From Candidatus Electrothrix marina (GTDB lineage Bacteria > Desulfobacterota > Desulfobulbia > Desulfobulbales > Desulfobulbaceae): a stretch of 7,054 bases of DNA. Positions 1 through 5,660 of the stretch are shown one piece after another; the stretch's first letter is position 1; the number at the start of each line of letters is the position of its first letter. The notes below the pieces were generated by a model. The model was not told the origin of the DNA and did not search any database. It saw only the letters and a program-made list of their open reading frames with translations. The stretch is taken from NCBI GenBank assembly GCA_004028495.1, contig MTKS01000077.1, positions 1-7,054 on the forward strand, written 5' to 3'. Both the position numbers and the translations under genes were made by a program.

Positions 1-8
1 TTGCTTTT

Positions 9-1724
9 TTACCGAAAACTCGAAACCGAAGGAAAAAGCCCCGGATCAGTATGAGGAATAAAGCGGGAACCGGAAAAACGGATCATGAATTCCTGATTCA
101 CATTCAGCTCAATATAGGTGATCTTGCGGGCGATCTCCTGAGACCGTTCAAAGGCCGCATGGTCAAGCAGGATCATCTCCGCCCCGCGCAGGGAAGAATT
201 GCCAACCGGCTCAAAAGTAGAAAGGGGCAGGTCCGGCAGCATACCCAGGGTAATGGCCTGTCGAGGGTTAATATGCTTGCCAAAGGCACCGGCGACAGAG
301 ATCCGGTGCAAATCGCTGAATTCCACCCCAACTTGACCGATCAGGGTCACCAGGATCGCATACATAGCCGCTTTGGAACGCATCATGGCGTCCAGATCAA
401 GCTGACTGAGTACGACAGGCTCCTTGTTCCCCGCCTCTCCGGCAACAACCACCTGGAAAACCTGTTCGCCGTCCAACTCCAGTAGGCGCTCCTCAACAAA
501 ACGTTTATGCTCTGCTGACTGGCCCGGAAACGCGGCCTGAAACTTACCCCGCAGGTCAACAATGCGGGCAAGATAGAGTTCCGCCACTAAGTCAATCAGC
601 CCGGAACCGCAGAGCCCCAAGGGAGGTCCTCCACCGATACTCCGCCAACTAAGCTGCCAATTTTCCCGATCAATGGCCACATGCTCAACAGCCCCGGCAG
701 CGGCCCGCATCCCCATTCGGGCCACCCCGCCCTCCAGAGCCGGACCGGCAGCTCCGGCACAGGCTATCAGCCATTCGTTATTGCCCATCACCACCTCGGC
801 ATTGGTGCCCACATCAATAAGCATACAGATCTTTTCCGTCTGATCAAGGCCGGTGGCAAGGATGCCGGAAATCAGGTCGCCGCCGAAATAGCTGCCTCGT
901 CCCGGCAGCACCCAAACCCTTGCCTGCTTATGGAGCTTCAACCCGATTTCTCGGGCCAGAAAGGGATCAGGGGCATTCACCAAGGGGATATACGGTTCTC
1001 GACAGATATGGCGCGGACTGAGCCCAAGCAGGAGATGCACCATAGTTGTGTTGCCGGAGACGGACACAGCCTGAACATCCTCGGGCCTCACCCCAGTCTC
1101 TCTGCACAGCTCATCAAGCAACTCATTAATAGAGGCGATAACGGCATCCTGGAGAACAGCAAGCCCCTCTCCTTCCCTCTCGTTTCCGCCGCCCTTTTTG
1201 CGCTCGGCAAAATGCATCCGACTGAGAATATCTGCGCCGTGGCTGACTTGACGGTTCAGAGCCGCATTGCGAGCAAGGGCCTTGTCGGTTAAGAGATCCA
1301 GCAGAGTTGCCTCAAGATGGGTGGACCCGAGATCAAGGGCCAGGGCAGGCAGCAGCTCAGGTTGTTCCGCGACAAAGTCTACGAGAACAAGACGATCATA
1401 CTCGTATTGCACCACAGCATAACCTGCAAAACCGGCAGCCCTAAACGAGGCAGCGATTTTCGCCATACAGGCAAAAGGAATGCGGATCGAACAACTGCAC
1501 CTGCGTAACTGCTCCGGCAGGGATTCGGTTAAGGCGGACTTCAGTCGATCAAGATCAGCTGTGTTGTCGTGCAGGCTCGGCTGGATTGCCTTCACCGGAA
1601 CAAGGGACACTAAAGGAAATGATTTCAACAAAGAAAGACCTCCGTCGTCAAAAAAACCTGCCCTCTTTTCAGGAAGGGAGAGCAGAGGAAAAAGGTAGTG
1701 TAAGAGTACGCCGACAAGCAGCAA
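9..1724 (-). CDS. RACo-like ASKHA-domain ATPase (DUF4445 family) without a [2Fe-2S] domain
   Basis: This 571-aa protein matches the family of reductive activators of corrinoid proteins, which use ATP to push an electron uphill and restore Co(I) in corrinoid enzymes. Visible ASKHA motifs are ALDLGSTHLEATL (about 128-140), SVSGNTTMVH (221-230), LIDVGTNAEVVMG (302-314), GLCGSGLIDLV (370-380) and the adenosine-site motif VAGAFGKHIN (477-486). The C-terminus (YIELNVNQEFM...FIPHTDPGLFPSV) is also typical. A linker-like segment begins near IQPSLHDNTADLDRL (47-61). Family members usually start with a plant-type [2Fe-2S] domain with four Cys. None is present here; the N-terminus is instead a hydrophobic stretch (residues 1-17). 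The start is TTG at 1724, with AAAAGGA seven bases upstream and an in-frame TAA at 1728-1730, so the protein cannot extend further. The target protein is not visible in the window. The family assignment is solid; the substrate and electron donor are unknown. Confidence 0.88.
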   Translation of the reverse strand: MLLVGVLLHYLFPLLSLPEKRAGFFDDGGLSLLKSFPLVSLVPVKAIQPSLHDNTADLDRLKSALTESLPEQLRRCSCSIRIPFACMAKIAASFRAAGFAGYAVVQYEYDRLVLVDFVAEQPELLPALALDLGSTHLEATLLDLLTDKALARNAALNRQVSHGADILSRMHFAERKKGGGNEREGEGLAVLQDAVIASINELLDELCRETGVRPEDVQAVSVSGNTTMVHLLLGLSPRHICREPYIPLVNAPDPFLAREIGLKLHKQARVWVLPGRGSYFGGDLISGILATGLDQTEKICMLIDVGTNAEVVMGNNEWLIACAGAAGPALEGGVARMGMRAAAGAVEHVAIDRENWQLSWRSIGGGPPLGLCGSGLIDLVAELYLARIVDLRGKFQAAFPGQSAEHKRFVEERLLELDGEQVFQVVVAGEAGNKEPVVLSQLDLDAMMRSKAAMYAILVTLIGQVGVEFSDLHRISVAGAFGKHINPRQAITLGMLPDLPLSTFEPVGNSSLRGAEMILLDHAAFERSQEIARKITYIELNVNQEFMIRFSGSRFIPHTDPGLFPSVSSFR

Positions 1725-1731
1725 AAGTTAT

Positions 1732-1738
1732 TCCTTTT
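1732..1738 (-). promoter_or_regulatory. Shine-Dalgarno supporting the TTG start at 1724
   Basis: On the minus strand AAAAGGA lies seven bases before TTG 1724-1722. This is the best ribosome-binding sequence near the 5' end of the RACo-like gene. It argues for translation from TTG, including the hydrophobic N-terminus, rather than from a GTG further in. The reading is from sequence only; TTG starts are uncommon, so some doubt remains. Confidence 0.5.
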
Positions 1739-1811
1739 GCACCGGTAATACTTGACTGAACATCCTGCAACGGGTACTTACTGTACTGGCGTGTCTCAGC
1801 AGGAAACAAAT

Positions 1812-1828
1812 TCCCGCTGCAAGCGGGA
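1812..1828. other. Perfect 7-bp hairpin, terminator-like on the minus strand
   Basis: TCCCGCT and AGCGGGA form a perfect 7-bp stem around a 3-base loop. Read on the minus strand, the stem is followed by AATTTGTTTCC, a modest T-rich tract. It could act as a weak terminator or attenuator about 90 bases before the RACo-like gene, or as an operator. Read on the plus strand no T-tract follows, so a terminator in that direction is unlikely. Confidence 0.3.
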
Positions 1829-2046
1829 GAGAATGCTCCGCAGAGTATTTCATGAGCACATGATCAATCAGCTGGCTGCTGCGCAATAAACCATAAAAAA
1901 ACAGGACAGGCAAACAGGATCAGGATCATATATACTGCAACCGGACAAAAGAGAACATCTCCCCTCCGGGCAGCCTGTTCCCTTGAGTAACTCCGAGCAA
2001 CTCCGGCAACCTGTGTATCCATATTCTCCCGAACTTCCGCAACACT

Positions 2047-3129
2047 GTGAATCTTCTCAAACGTTATATTCTGCTTCAGTTTTTCAAAAATATCACGATG
2101 CTCTTTCTGAGCTTCATTGCCATCTATCTGCTGATTGATTTTTTTGAAAAGATCGACAATTTCATGGAAAAGGGCAAATCCATGGCCTTGGTCGGTAAGT
2201 TTTCTCTGCTCTCCATCCCCTTTATTGTCGAACAGATGGGGCCGGTCTGTATTCTCCTGGCCGGGGTCGTGACCTTTGGCGTGCTCAATCATTCCAATGA
2301 GCTGGTCGCTCTCAAATCCTGCGGTATTCCGTTGAAAAAGATCGCAGCCCCGATTATTGCCGGAGGCATGATAGCAACCTTGTTCCTTCTTTCCTTATCG
2401 CAATTTGTTTTACCTAAGACAGTCTCGCAGACCAACAGGATCTGGAACAAGGAGGTCAGAGGGAGGGTATCTTTGGGTATCTACCGCAACGGTCGCTATT
2501 ATTATCAGGGTAACGATCATTTTTACTCCTTTGCCCGACCCGACCCCAGCCAAAATATTTTTCCCTTTTTCTCTTATTCCTCCTGGAACAGCCGCTACGA
2601 CTTAACCGCCTTGGTCTCGTCCGAGCATGCCTCCTGGAAGGACGGCACCTGGACTTTGGAAAACGGTCAGGTCCAGTATGCCAAGGGAAAAGAGATTTTT
2701 AAAACTGAAGTTTTCAAAAAACGCAATTTTAACTTTACCGAAACACCGGCGCATTTCTTTATCCCCCAGTACCGAAGCGATGAACTCTCGCTTGTGGATC
2801 TCTACCGCGACGCCCTGCATCAGGAAGCACCGGAAGAACGCACCGTGGCCTGGGCCAATTTTTACGGTCGGATCTCCTATGTTCTCCTCGGGCTGCCCCT
2901 GCTTATGCTCGGTCTGCCCATGCTGCTCATGGTTTACCGAAAATGGGGTCGCGACCTTTCGCTGGCTGTGCCGGTCAGCTGCGGCTTGGCCTTTGTCTGC
3001 TGGGGATTATGGGGAACCCTGCAATCGCTTGCCAAAACCGGCTACATCCCGCCCCTTGCAGCGGCGATCTCCATCCATATCGCTGTGGGTCTTCTGGGCT
3101 TTTTCCTGCTGCTTAGGGAGGATACCTGA
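2047..3129 (+). CDS. lptG: LptG-type permease of the LPS export complex (YjgP/YjgQ family)
   Basis: LptG is one of the two inner-membrane permease subunits of LptB2FG, the ABC transporter that extracts lipopolysaccharide from the inner membrane and feeds it to the LptC-LptA bridge. The 360-aa length is normal. The order is also typical: three N-terminal membrane segments (about 14-32, 57-80, 100-120), a periplasmic beta-rich domain (about 125-265) and three C-terminal segments (about 276-296, 304-325, 335-356). The segment NELVALKSCGIPLKKIA (84-100) is the cytoplasmic coupling-helix region that contacts LptB. LptG is preferred over its paralogue LptF because of the overall fit, but the two are related. 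The start is GTG 2047, chosen because NLLKRYILLQFFKN matches the usual family N-terminus; no clear ribosome-binding site precedes it. No lptF or lptB is in the window. The stop overlaps the next ATG by one base. Confidence 0.88.
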   Translation: MNLLKRYILLQFFKNITMLFLSFIAIYLLIDFFEKIDNFMEKGKSMALVGKFSLLSIPFIVEQMGPVCILLAGVVTFGVLNHSNELVALKSCGIPLKKIAAPIIAGGMIATLFLLSLSQFVLPKTVSQTNRIWNKEVRGRVSLGIYRNGRYYYQGNDHFYSFARPDPSQNIFPFFSYSSWNSRYDLTALVSSEHASWKDGTWTLENGQVQYAKGKEIFKTEVFKKRNFNFTETPAHFFIPQYRSDELSLVDLYRDALHQEAPEERTVAWANFYGRISYVLLGLPLLMLGLPMLLMVYRKWGRDLSLAVPVSCGLAFVCWGLWGTLQSLAKTGYIPPLAAAISIHIAVGLLGFFLLLREDT

Positions 3130-3932
3130 TGAAAAAAATAATCGGCATAGTCGGTATACCGCCGCTGGAGATTATCCGTCAGATCAATGAGGAACAGGGA
3201 AGAATTGTTGATCTTGACGAACCGCAACTTCCTCTGCCCATGAATCGGGAGACCCATCTTCCCCAGGTTTATTGCGCCATCCTGCGTACGGTGATGCTCA
3301 ATGCCATGAACATGCACCTGGATAGGGTGTACATTGATGTAGGACCGGGGAAATGCGACTGCGCCCTCCATGTTGCCACTGTTTTGCAAAATTTTCTGAC
3401 CATCCCGGTTATCACTACCCGCAACCGAGACAGTGAAGGGTTTGGGTATCCCATTTGCCGGAGCAACCTGCCACTGCTTGAAAAACTCCAGGCAGTGACC
3501 AAAGGTGTCCAGTCCTGCGAGCCATCGCCTGCGCACCCGGCTTCAATACCTACTGCCGGCTTCTGGGGCGTACCGCCCCGTGATTTCTCTCTCCTGTCCC
3601 TGTTCCCGGACAGTACCCATGTCTATGGCTGGTCCCGCTGTATGGAGAATAAAACCCCTGCTGATATAGATTTGGAATCCTACTGTAATCCTGCGGTGCC
3701 CACGGTTTTCTTTGCCCAGTCTTTTTGTGCCAAGACAGCCCTTGCTAAACATCTTGCGGAACGCCATCCCAAAGGGCTCTATGTGGACTGCGATGTCAAT
3801 GCCGGTTCCAGTGTCCGGGCAAAAATCGAGGCCTTTCTAGAGCTTTCCCGAGACGCCGCAACAGCCGCTCCTGCTGCTTCCACCGCTTCCATTGATAACG
3901 GCAGCCCAGGAGACGATCATGCTGCTGGCTGA
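3129..3932 (+). CDS. Cys-rich protein of unknown function, coupled to the activase-like gene
   Basis: I do not recognise this 267-aa protein. It has nine cysteines (49, 76, 78, 110, 130, 171, 186, 200, 221), including a CDC pair in VGPGKCDCAL (71-80), which is unusually many for a soluble protein of this size. No signal peptide or membrane segment is evident, so it is probably cytoplasmic. Roughly two parts can be seen: residues 1-125, with a hydrophobic strand/helix pattern (DRVYIDVGPG, TIPVITTRNRDSEGFGYP), and residues 140-240 (GFWGVPPRDFSLL, YGWSRCMENKTP, TVFFAQSFCAKTALAKHL). An Ala/Ser/Asp-rich tail (242-267) looks disordered. ATG 3129 overlaps the lptG stop (TGATG), and the 3' end overlaps the next gene by 14 bases. 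Pairing with an HgdC-like ATPase suggests, by inference only, that it is the metal-cluster partner or client of that activase. Function unproven. Confidence 0.8.
   Translation: MKKIIGIVGIPPLEIIRQINEEQGRIVDLDEPQLPLPMNRETHLPQVYCAILRTVMLNAMNMHLDRVYIDVGPGKCDCALHVATVLQNFLTIPVITTRNRDSEGFGYPICRSNLPLLEKLQAVTKGVQSCEPSPAHPASIPTAGFWGVPPRDFSLLSLFPDSTHVYGWSRCMENKTPADIDLESYCNPAVPTVFFAQSFCAKTALAKHLAERHPKGLYVDCDVNAGSSVRAKIEAFLELSRDAATAAPAASTASIDNGSPGDDHAAG
3908..3913 (+). promoter_or_regulatory. Shine-Dalgarno deciding the start of the activase-like gene
   Basis: AGGAGA lies five bases before ATG 3919, inside the end of the upstream gene. This favours ATG 3919 over the in-frame ATG at 3892, which would add nine residues (MITAAQETI) before the conserved LLADFGTSYTK motif. 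Confidence 0.65.
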
Positions 3933-4590
3933 TTTCGGGACCTCGTACACCAAGCTCTTTACAATGGCTGAGGATACTGAGCCGCGTATTGTCCCGACCC
4001 GTGAGCTTGATCCTACATTCATGGCCGATCTTGCCACCGGCCATAACGCAAAACGGCGGGGCCGGGAATCTGTTAATGAGCTGATCGCCTTGGCCAAAGG
4101 GGGACGACGCCTGATTGCTGAGCCAGATACCGTGCTGCTCGACTGCGGCAGCCGGGATATCAAGTTTATTCGTTATCAGGGCTTTGAAGTGGCGGATATG
4201 GGCTGGAACGCGGAATGCGGGGCTTCAATGGGGTTTACCATTGAATTGCTGGAAAGCTATTACAACGTTGATTATACCACCGTGGCTGTACCGAAAACCG
4301 GCTTTTCGGTTACCTGCGGTGTTCTCGGTATGAGCAATATCTTTGATGCCGTGGTTACGGGCAGCTCTGAAACCGAGGCTGTGGCAAAATTCGTGCGCGG
4401 CATTGCCCGCAATGCCTTTCGCTTTGCCGGTTCTCCAGACAAAATTTATCTTTCTGGTGGGCTTTGTGATAATCCACTCTTTGTTGGCTGCTTTCCTTGT
4501 GAGGTCATCCCCTTGGGACGATTTGTGTTGTTGGAAGGGCTGAAGGGGCACTTGAGAACCAAAGGGCTGTTATTGCGACCCACGCCATAA
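3919..4590 (+). CDS. Activase-like ASKHA ATPase (BadF/BadG/BcrA/BcrD, HgdC type)
   Basis: This 223-aa protein resembles the ATP-dependent activators of 2-hydroxyacyl-CoA dehydratases and benzoyl-CoA reductases. These are homodimers that hold one [4Fe-4S] cluster between subunits and fire single electrons at low potential. Phosphate-1 motif: LLADFGTSYTKLF (2-14). Phosphate-2 motif: LLDCGSRDIKFI (73-84). Adenosine motif: IYLSGGLCDNPLF (176-188). Two cysteines sit where the cluster ligands of this family are expected: C100 in NAECGASMGF (compare the family's KCAAGTG) and C133 in VTCGVLGMSN. It is shorter than typical activases (about 260 aa), mainly before the phosphate-2 motif. The start is ATG 3919, with AGGAGA five bases upstream. 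It overlaps the preceding Cys-rich gene by 14 bases, so the two are probably made together. No dehydratase or reductase alpha/beta subunits are in view, so the client is unknown. Confidence 0.82.
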   Translation: MLLADFGTSYTKLFTMAEDTEPRIVPTRELDPTFMADLATGHNAKRRGRESVNELIALAKGGRRLIAEPDTVLLDCGSRDIKFIRYQGFEVADMGWNAECGASMGFTIELLESYYNVDYTTVAVPKTGFSVTCGVLGMSNIFDAVVTGSSETEAVAKFVRGIARNAFRFAGSPDKIYLSGGLCDNPLFVGCFPCEVIPLGRFVLLEGLKGHLRTKGLLLRPTP

Positions 4591-4616
4591 ACCTAGCCCC
4601 GCCATCATCCCGCAAC

Positions 4617-4725
4617 GACTTGATGGTTTCGCAAAAAATCCCAAATATCTTTTTTTCGCGCCGCAACTCTTTGAGTTATCGTTGTCAAAAACGCAAATTC
4701 TGACTTTTTACCTGACCATCAAGAC
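4617..4725. repeat. REP-like imperfect inverted repeat
   Basis: The left arm (4617-4640) and the reverse complement of the right arm (4702-4725) agree at 18 of 24 positions, including a perfect 9-mer (CTTGATGGT at 4619-4627, ACCATCAAG at 4715-4723) and a run of five A. About 60 bases lie between the arms. The arrangement resembles a small palindromic repeat or a MITE remnant. No coding capacity or target-site duplication is evident. Whether it recurs in the genome cannot be seen here. Confidence 0.4.
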
Positions 4726-4798
4726 TTCAATTTGCGATATATCCAGACTCTCTTAACGAGCTAAAGTCTTAAAGAAAAGCCAGTATGTATTTTTTTCA

Positions 4799-4826
4799 TT
4801 GACTTTTGCAGGAAATCTGGAATACT
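4799..4826 (+). promoter_or_regulatory. Candidate sigma70 promoter for the eCIS operon
   Basis: TTGACT at 4799-4804 matches the -35 consensus at five of six positions. AATACT at 4821-4826, after a 16-base spacer, matches the -10 at four of six. Initiation near 4833 would give a leader of about 185 bases ahead of the DUF4255 gene, containing both the palindrome and the hairpins. Prediction from sequence only. Confidence 0.4.
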
Positions 4827-4857
4827 GATGTTCGTCAATATATCCATTTGTTTTTAT

Positions 4858-4872
4858 TCGATCAGTGATCGA
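4858..4872. promoter_or_regulatory. 15-bp palindrome, operator-like
   Basis: TCGATCAGTGATCGA is a perfect 7+1+7 palindrome, about 25 bases after the predicted transcription start. That size and position suit a dimeric repressor site. A related 8-bp palindrome, TTGATCAA, lies at 4914-4921. No regulator gene is in the window, so this is an inference. Confidence 0.35.
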
Positions 4873-4933
4873 CTCTAAGCAAAAGGGCTTTCCGGTCGAA
4901 TTTTCCTAGCTCATTGATCAAATTTGGCCTGTA

Positions 4934-4993
4934 ATCCGTCGATACGGATCTCTTTAAATTGTCGTATCGATGCTGGGTGCTTTTAACCCAGCA
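4934..4993 (+). promoter_or_regulatory. Stacked and mutually exclusive hairpins in the leader of the eCIS operon
   Basis: Three stems can form just before ATG 5019. Stem A pairs ATCCGT (4934-4939) with ACGGAT (4944-4949) around a CGAT loop. Stem B pairs TCGATACG (4939-4946) with CGTATCGA (4963-4970). Stem C pairs TGCTGGGT (4971-4978) with ACCCAGCA (4986-4993) around a 7-base loop and is followed by AATCTTTTCTTCT. Stems B and C abut with no unpaired base, so they could stack coaxially. Stems A and B share bases and exclude each other. This could be an attenuator, a translation control element or an RNA stabiliser; it matches no riboswitch class I know. Confidence 0.5.
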
Positions 4994-5018
4994 AATCTTT
5001 TCTTCTGCGAGTGTCATC

Positions 5019-5651
5019 ATGATCTCACACGCCTTAACCATCGTTACCAGCGAACTTAACAGGCACCTGTCTGGTCATTACCAGAGTGAACACACTGTAG
5101 TTACCCAAGCTAGGCTGGGTAATTTTTCCGAAGGTTTCTCTTCCAGTCCGAGTGAAGTGGAAATTATAAGAGACTCAATCTATCTGTCGGTTGTGAATAT
5201 TCAAGAAGAAAAAACGCTCAAAAATTTACCCCATTATTCTGTCAATAATACTTCGCTCACGACAACTTACGAGAACCCTGCTGTTTTCATTAATCTTTTG
5301 ATCCTCATGACAGCGACACATAAAAATTACGCCGCAGCACTGTCAAATTTATCGAGGATTATTCGTTTTTTTCAATTTAATAATGTCTTTACGCAAGACA
5401 CTGTCGCACCTCTGTCAATATCAAATACAACAATACATGAACTTGATCAGTTGGAATCCTTCAAGTTGATTTTCGACTTATATTCTCCTTCCTTGGAAGA
5501 AGTCAATCATCTCTGGGGCACACTCGGAGGAAAGCAGTATCCCTTTGTTTTATACAAGCTCAGAATGCTTGATCTGCAATTTAAAGCTGTGCAAGGCCAA
5601 GGCGGGGTCGTGGAAGAGGTGGTGACCAATTTTTCTCATACAACCAGGTAG
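5019..5651 (+). CDS. DUF4255 (Pvc16/Afp16-type) protein of a contractile injection system
   Basis: This 210-aa protein fits the DUF4255/Pvc16 N-terminal family. In Photorhabdus virulence cassette and antifeeding-prophage systems that family supplies the protein implicated in terminating and capping the contractile tube or sheath. Recognisable family features are the start MISHALTIVTSELNRHL (1-17), NIQEEKTLKN (60-69), NPAVFINLLILMTATHKNYAAALSNLS (86-112) with an adjacent IIRFFQ, and SLEEVNHLWGTLGGKQYPFVLYKLRMLDL (158-186). It is near the usual length. ATG 5019 is chosen because the family begins at MI..AL. A start at 4959 would encode unrelated residues and run through the leader hairpins. The ribosome-binding site is weak. 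The gene is visibly AT-richer than the genes to its left. It heads an operon with the 355-aa gene (9-base gap) and the sheath gene. Confidence 0.88.
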   Translation: MISHALTIVTSELNRHLSGHYQSEHTVVTQARLGNFSEGFSSSPSEVEIIRDSIYLSVVNIQEEKTLKNLPHYSVNNTSLTTTYENPAVFINLLILMTATHKNYAAALSNLSRIIRFFQFNNVFTQDTVAPLSISNTTIHELDQLESFKLIFDLYSPSLEEVNHLWGTLGGKQYPFVLYKLRMLDLQFKAVQGQGGVVEEVVTNFSHTTR

Positions 5652-5660
5652 CGCAATATC

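Larger units (their letters stand above)
1725..2046. other. Divergent intergenic region between the RACo-like gene and lptG
   Basis: These 322 bases separate two divergently transcribed genes and must hold both promoters. I see no convincing protein gene. Short open frames exist on both strands but have no recognisable product. A TATACT -10-like hexamer lies at 1931-1936 on the plus strand, about 110 bases before lptG, but it has no good -35 partner. The 7-mer AACTCCG occurs twice, at 1989-1995 and 1999-2005. A GC-rich hairpin is listed separately. No strong promoter can be assigned for either direction. Confidence 0.5.
4591..5018. other. AT-richer non-coding region between the activase operon and the eCIS operon
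   Basis: These 428 bases carry no protein gene that I can support. They contain a REP-like inverted repeat (4617-4725), a second perfect 8-bp inverted repeat (CGCAAATT 4692-4699 with AATTTGCG 4729-4736), a candidate promoter (4799-4826), a 15-bp palindrome (4858-4872) and stacked hairpins (4934-4993). A T7 run at 4650-4656 and the pair CCATCA 4602-4607 / TGATGG 4621-4626 might together slow transcription after the activase gene. Stem and T-run are too far apart for a standard intrinsic terminator. Confidence 0.6.

Noticed and set aside
681..1292. 203-aa plus-strand open frame opposite the RACo-like gene
   Set aside because: Its product is low-complexity and motif-free and lies antisense to strongly conserved ASKHA motifs, so it is a shadow frame.
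1833..1889. 18-codon plus-strand micro-ORF (MLRRVFHEHMINQLAAAQ) ahead of lptG
   Set aside because: The GGAG before its ATG is only three bases away, the peptide has no leader-peptide features such as codon runs, and its size is within chance expectation.
1728..1913. 61-aa open frame on the minus strand, in the same frame as the RACo-like gene and ending at the TAA just before its TTG
   Set aside because: It shows no ferredoxin-like cysteines or other known motif. The stop fits the Shine-Dalgarno/TTG arrangement, so a broken longer gene is not supported.
3892..3918. Earlier ATG for the activase-like gene at 3892
   Set aside because: No good ribosome-binding site precedes it, whereas AGGAGA sits correctly for ATG 3919, directly before the conserved ADFGTSYTK motif.
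4602..4656. Intrinsic terminator for the activase operon (CCATCA/TGATGG stem, T7 run)
   Set aside because: The stem is only 6 bp with a 13-base loop, and the T-run starts more than 20 bases after it, so the geometry is wrong.
4959..5018. In-frame 20-residue N-terminal extension of the DUF4255 protein from ATG 4959
   Set aside because: It would read through the leader hairpins and encode residues unlike the family, which begins at MI..AL (ATG 5019).
4591..5018. CRISPR array or tRNA in the long intergenic region
   Set aside because: No regularly spaced direct repeats and no cloverleaf or CCA-type 3' end could be found.
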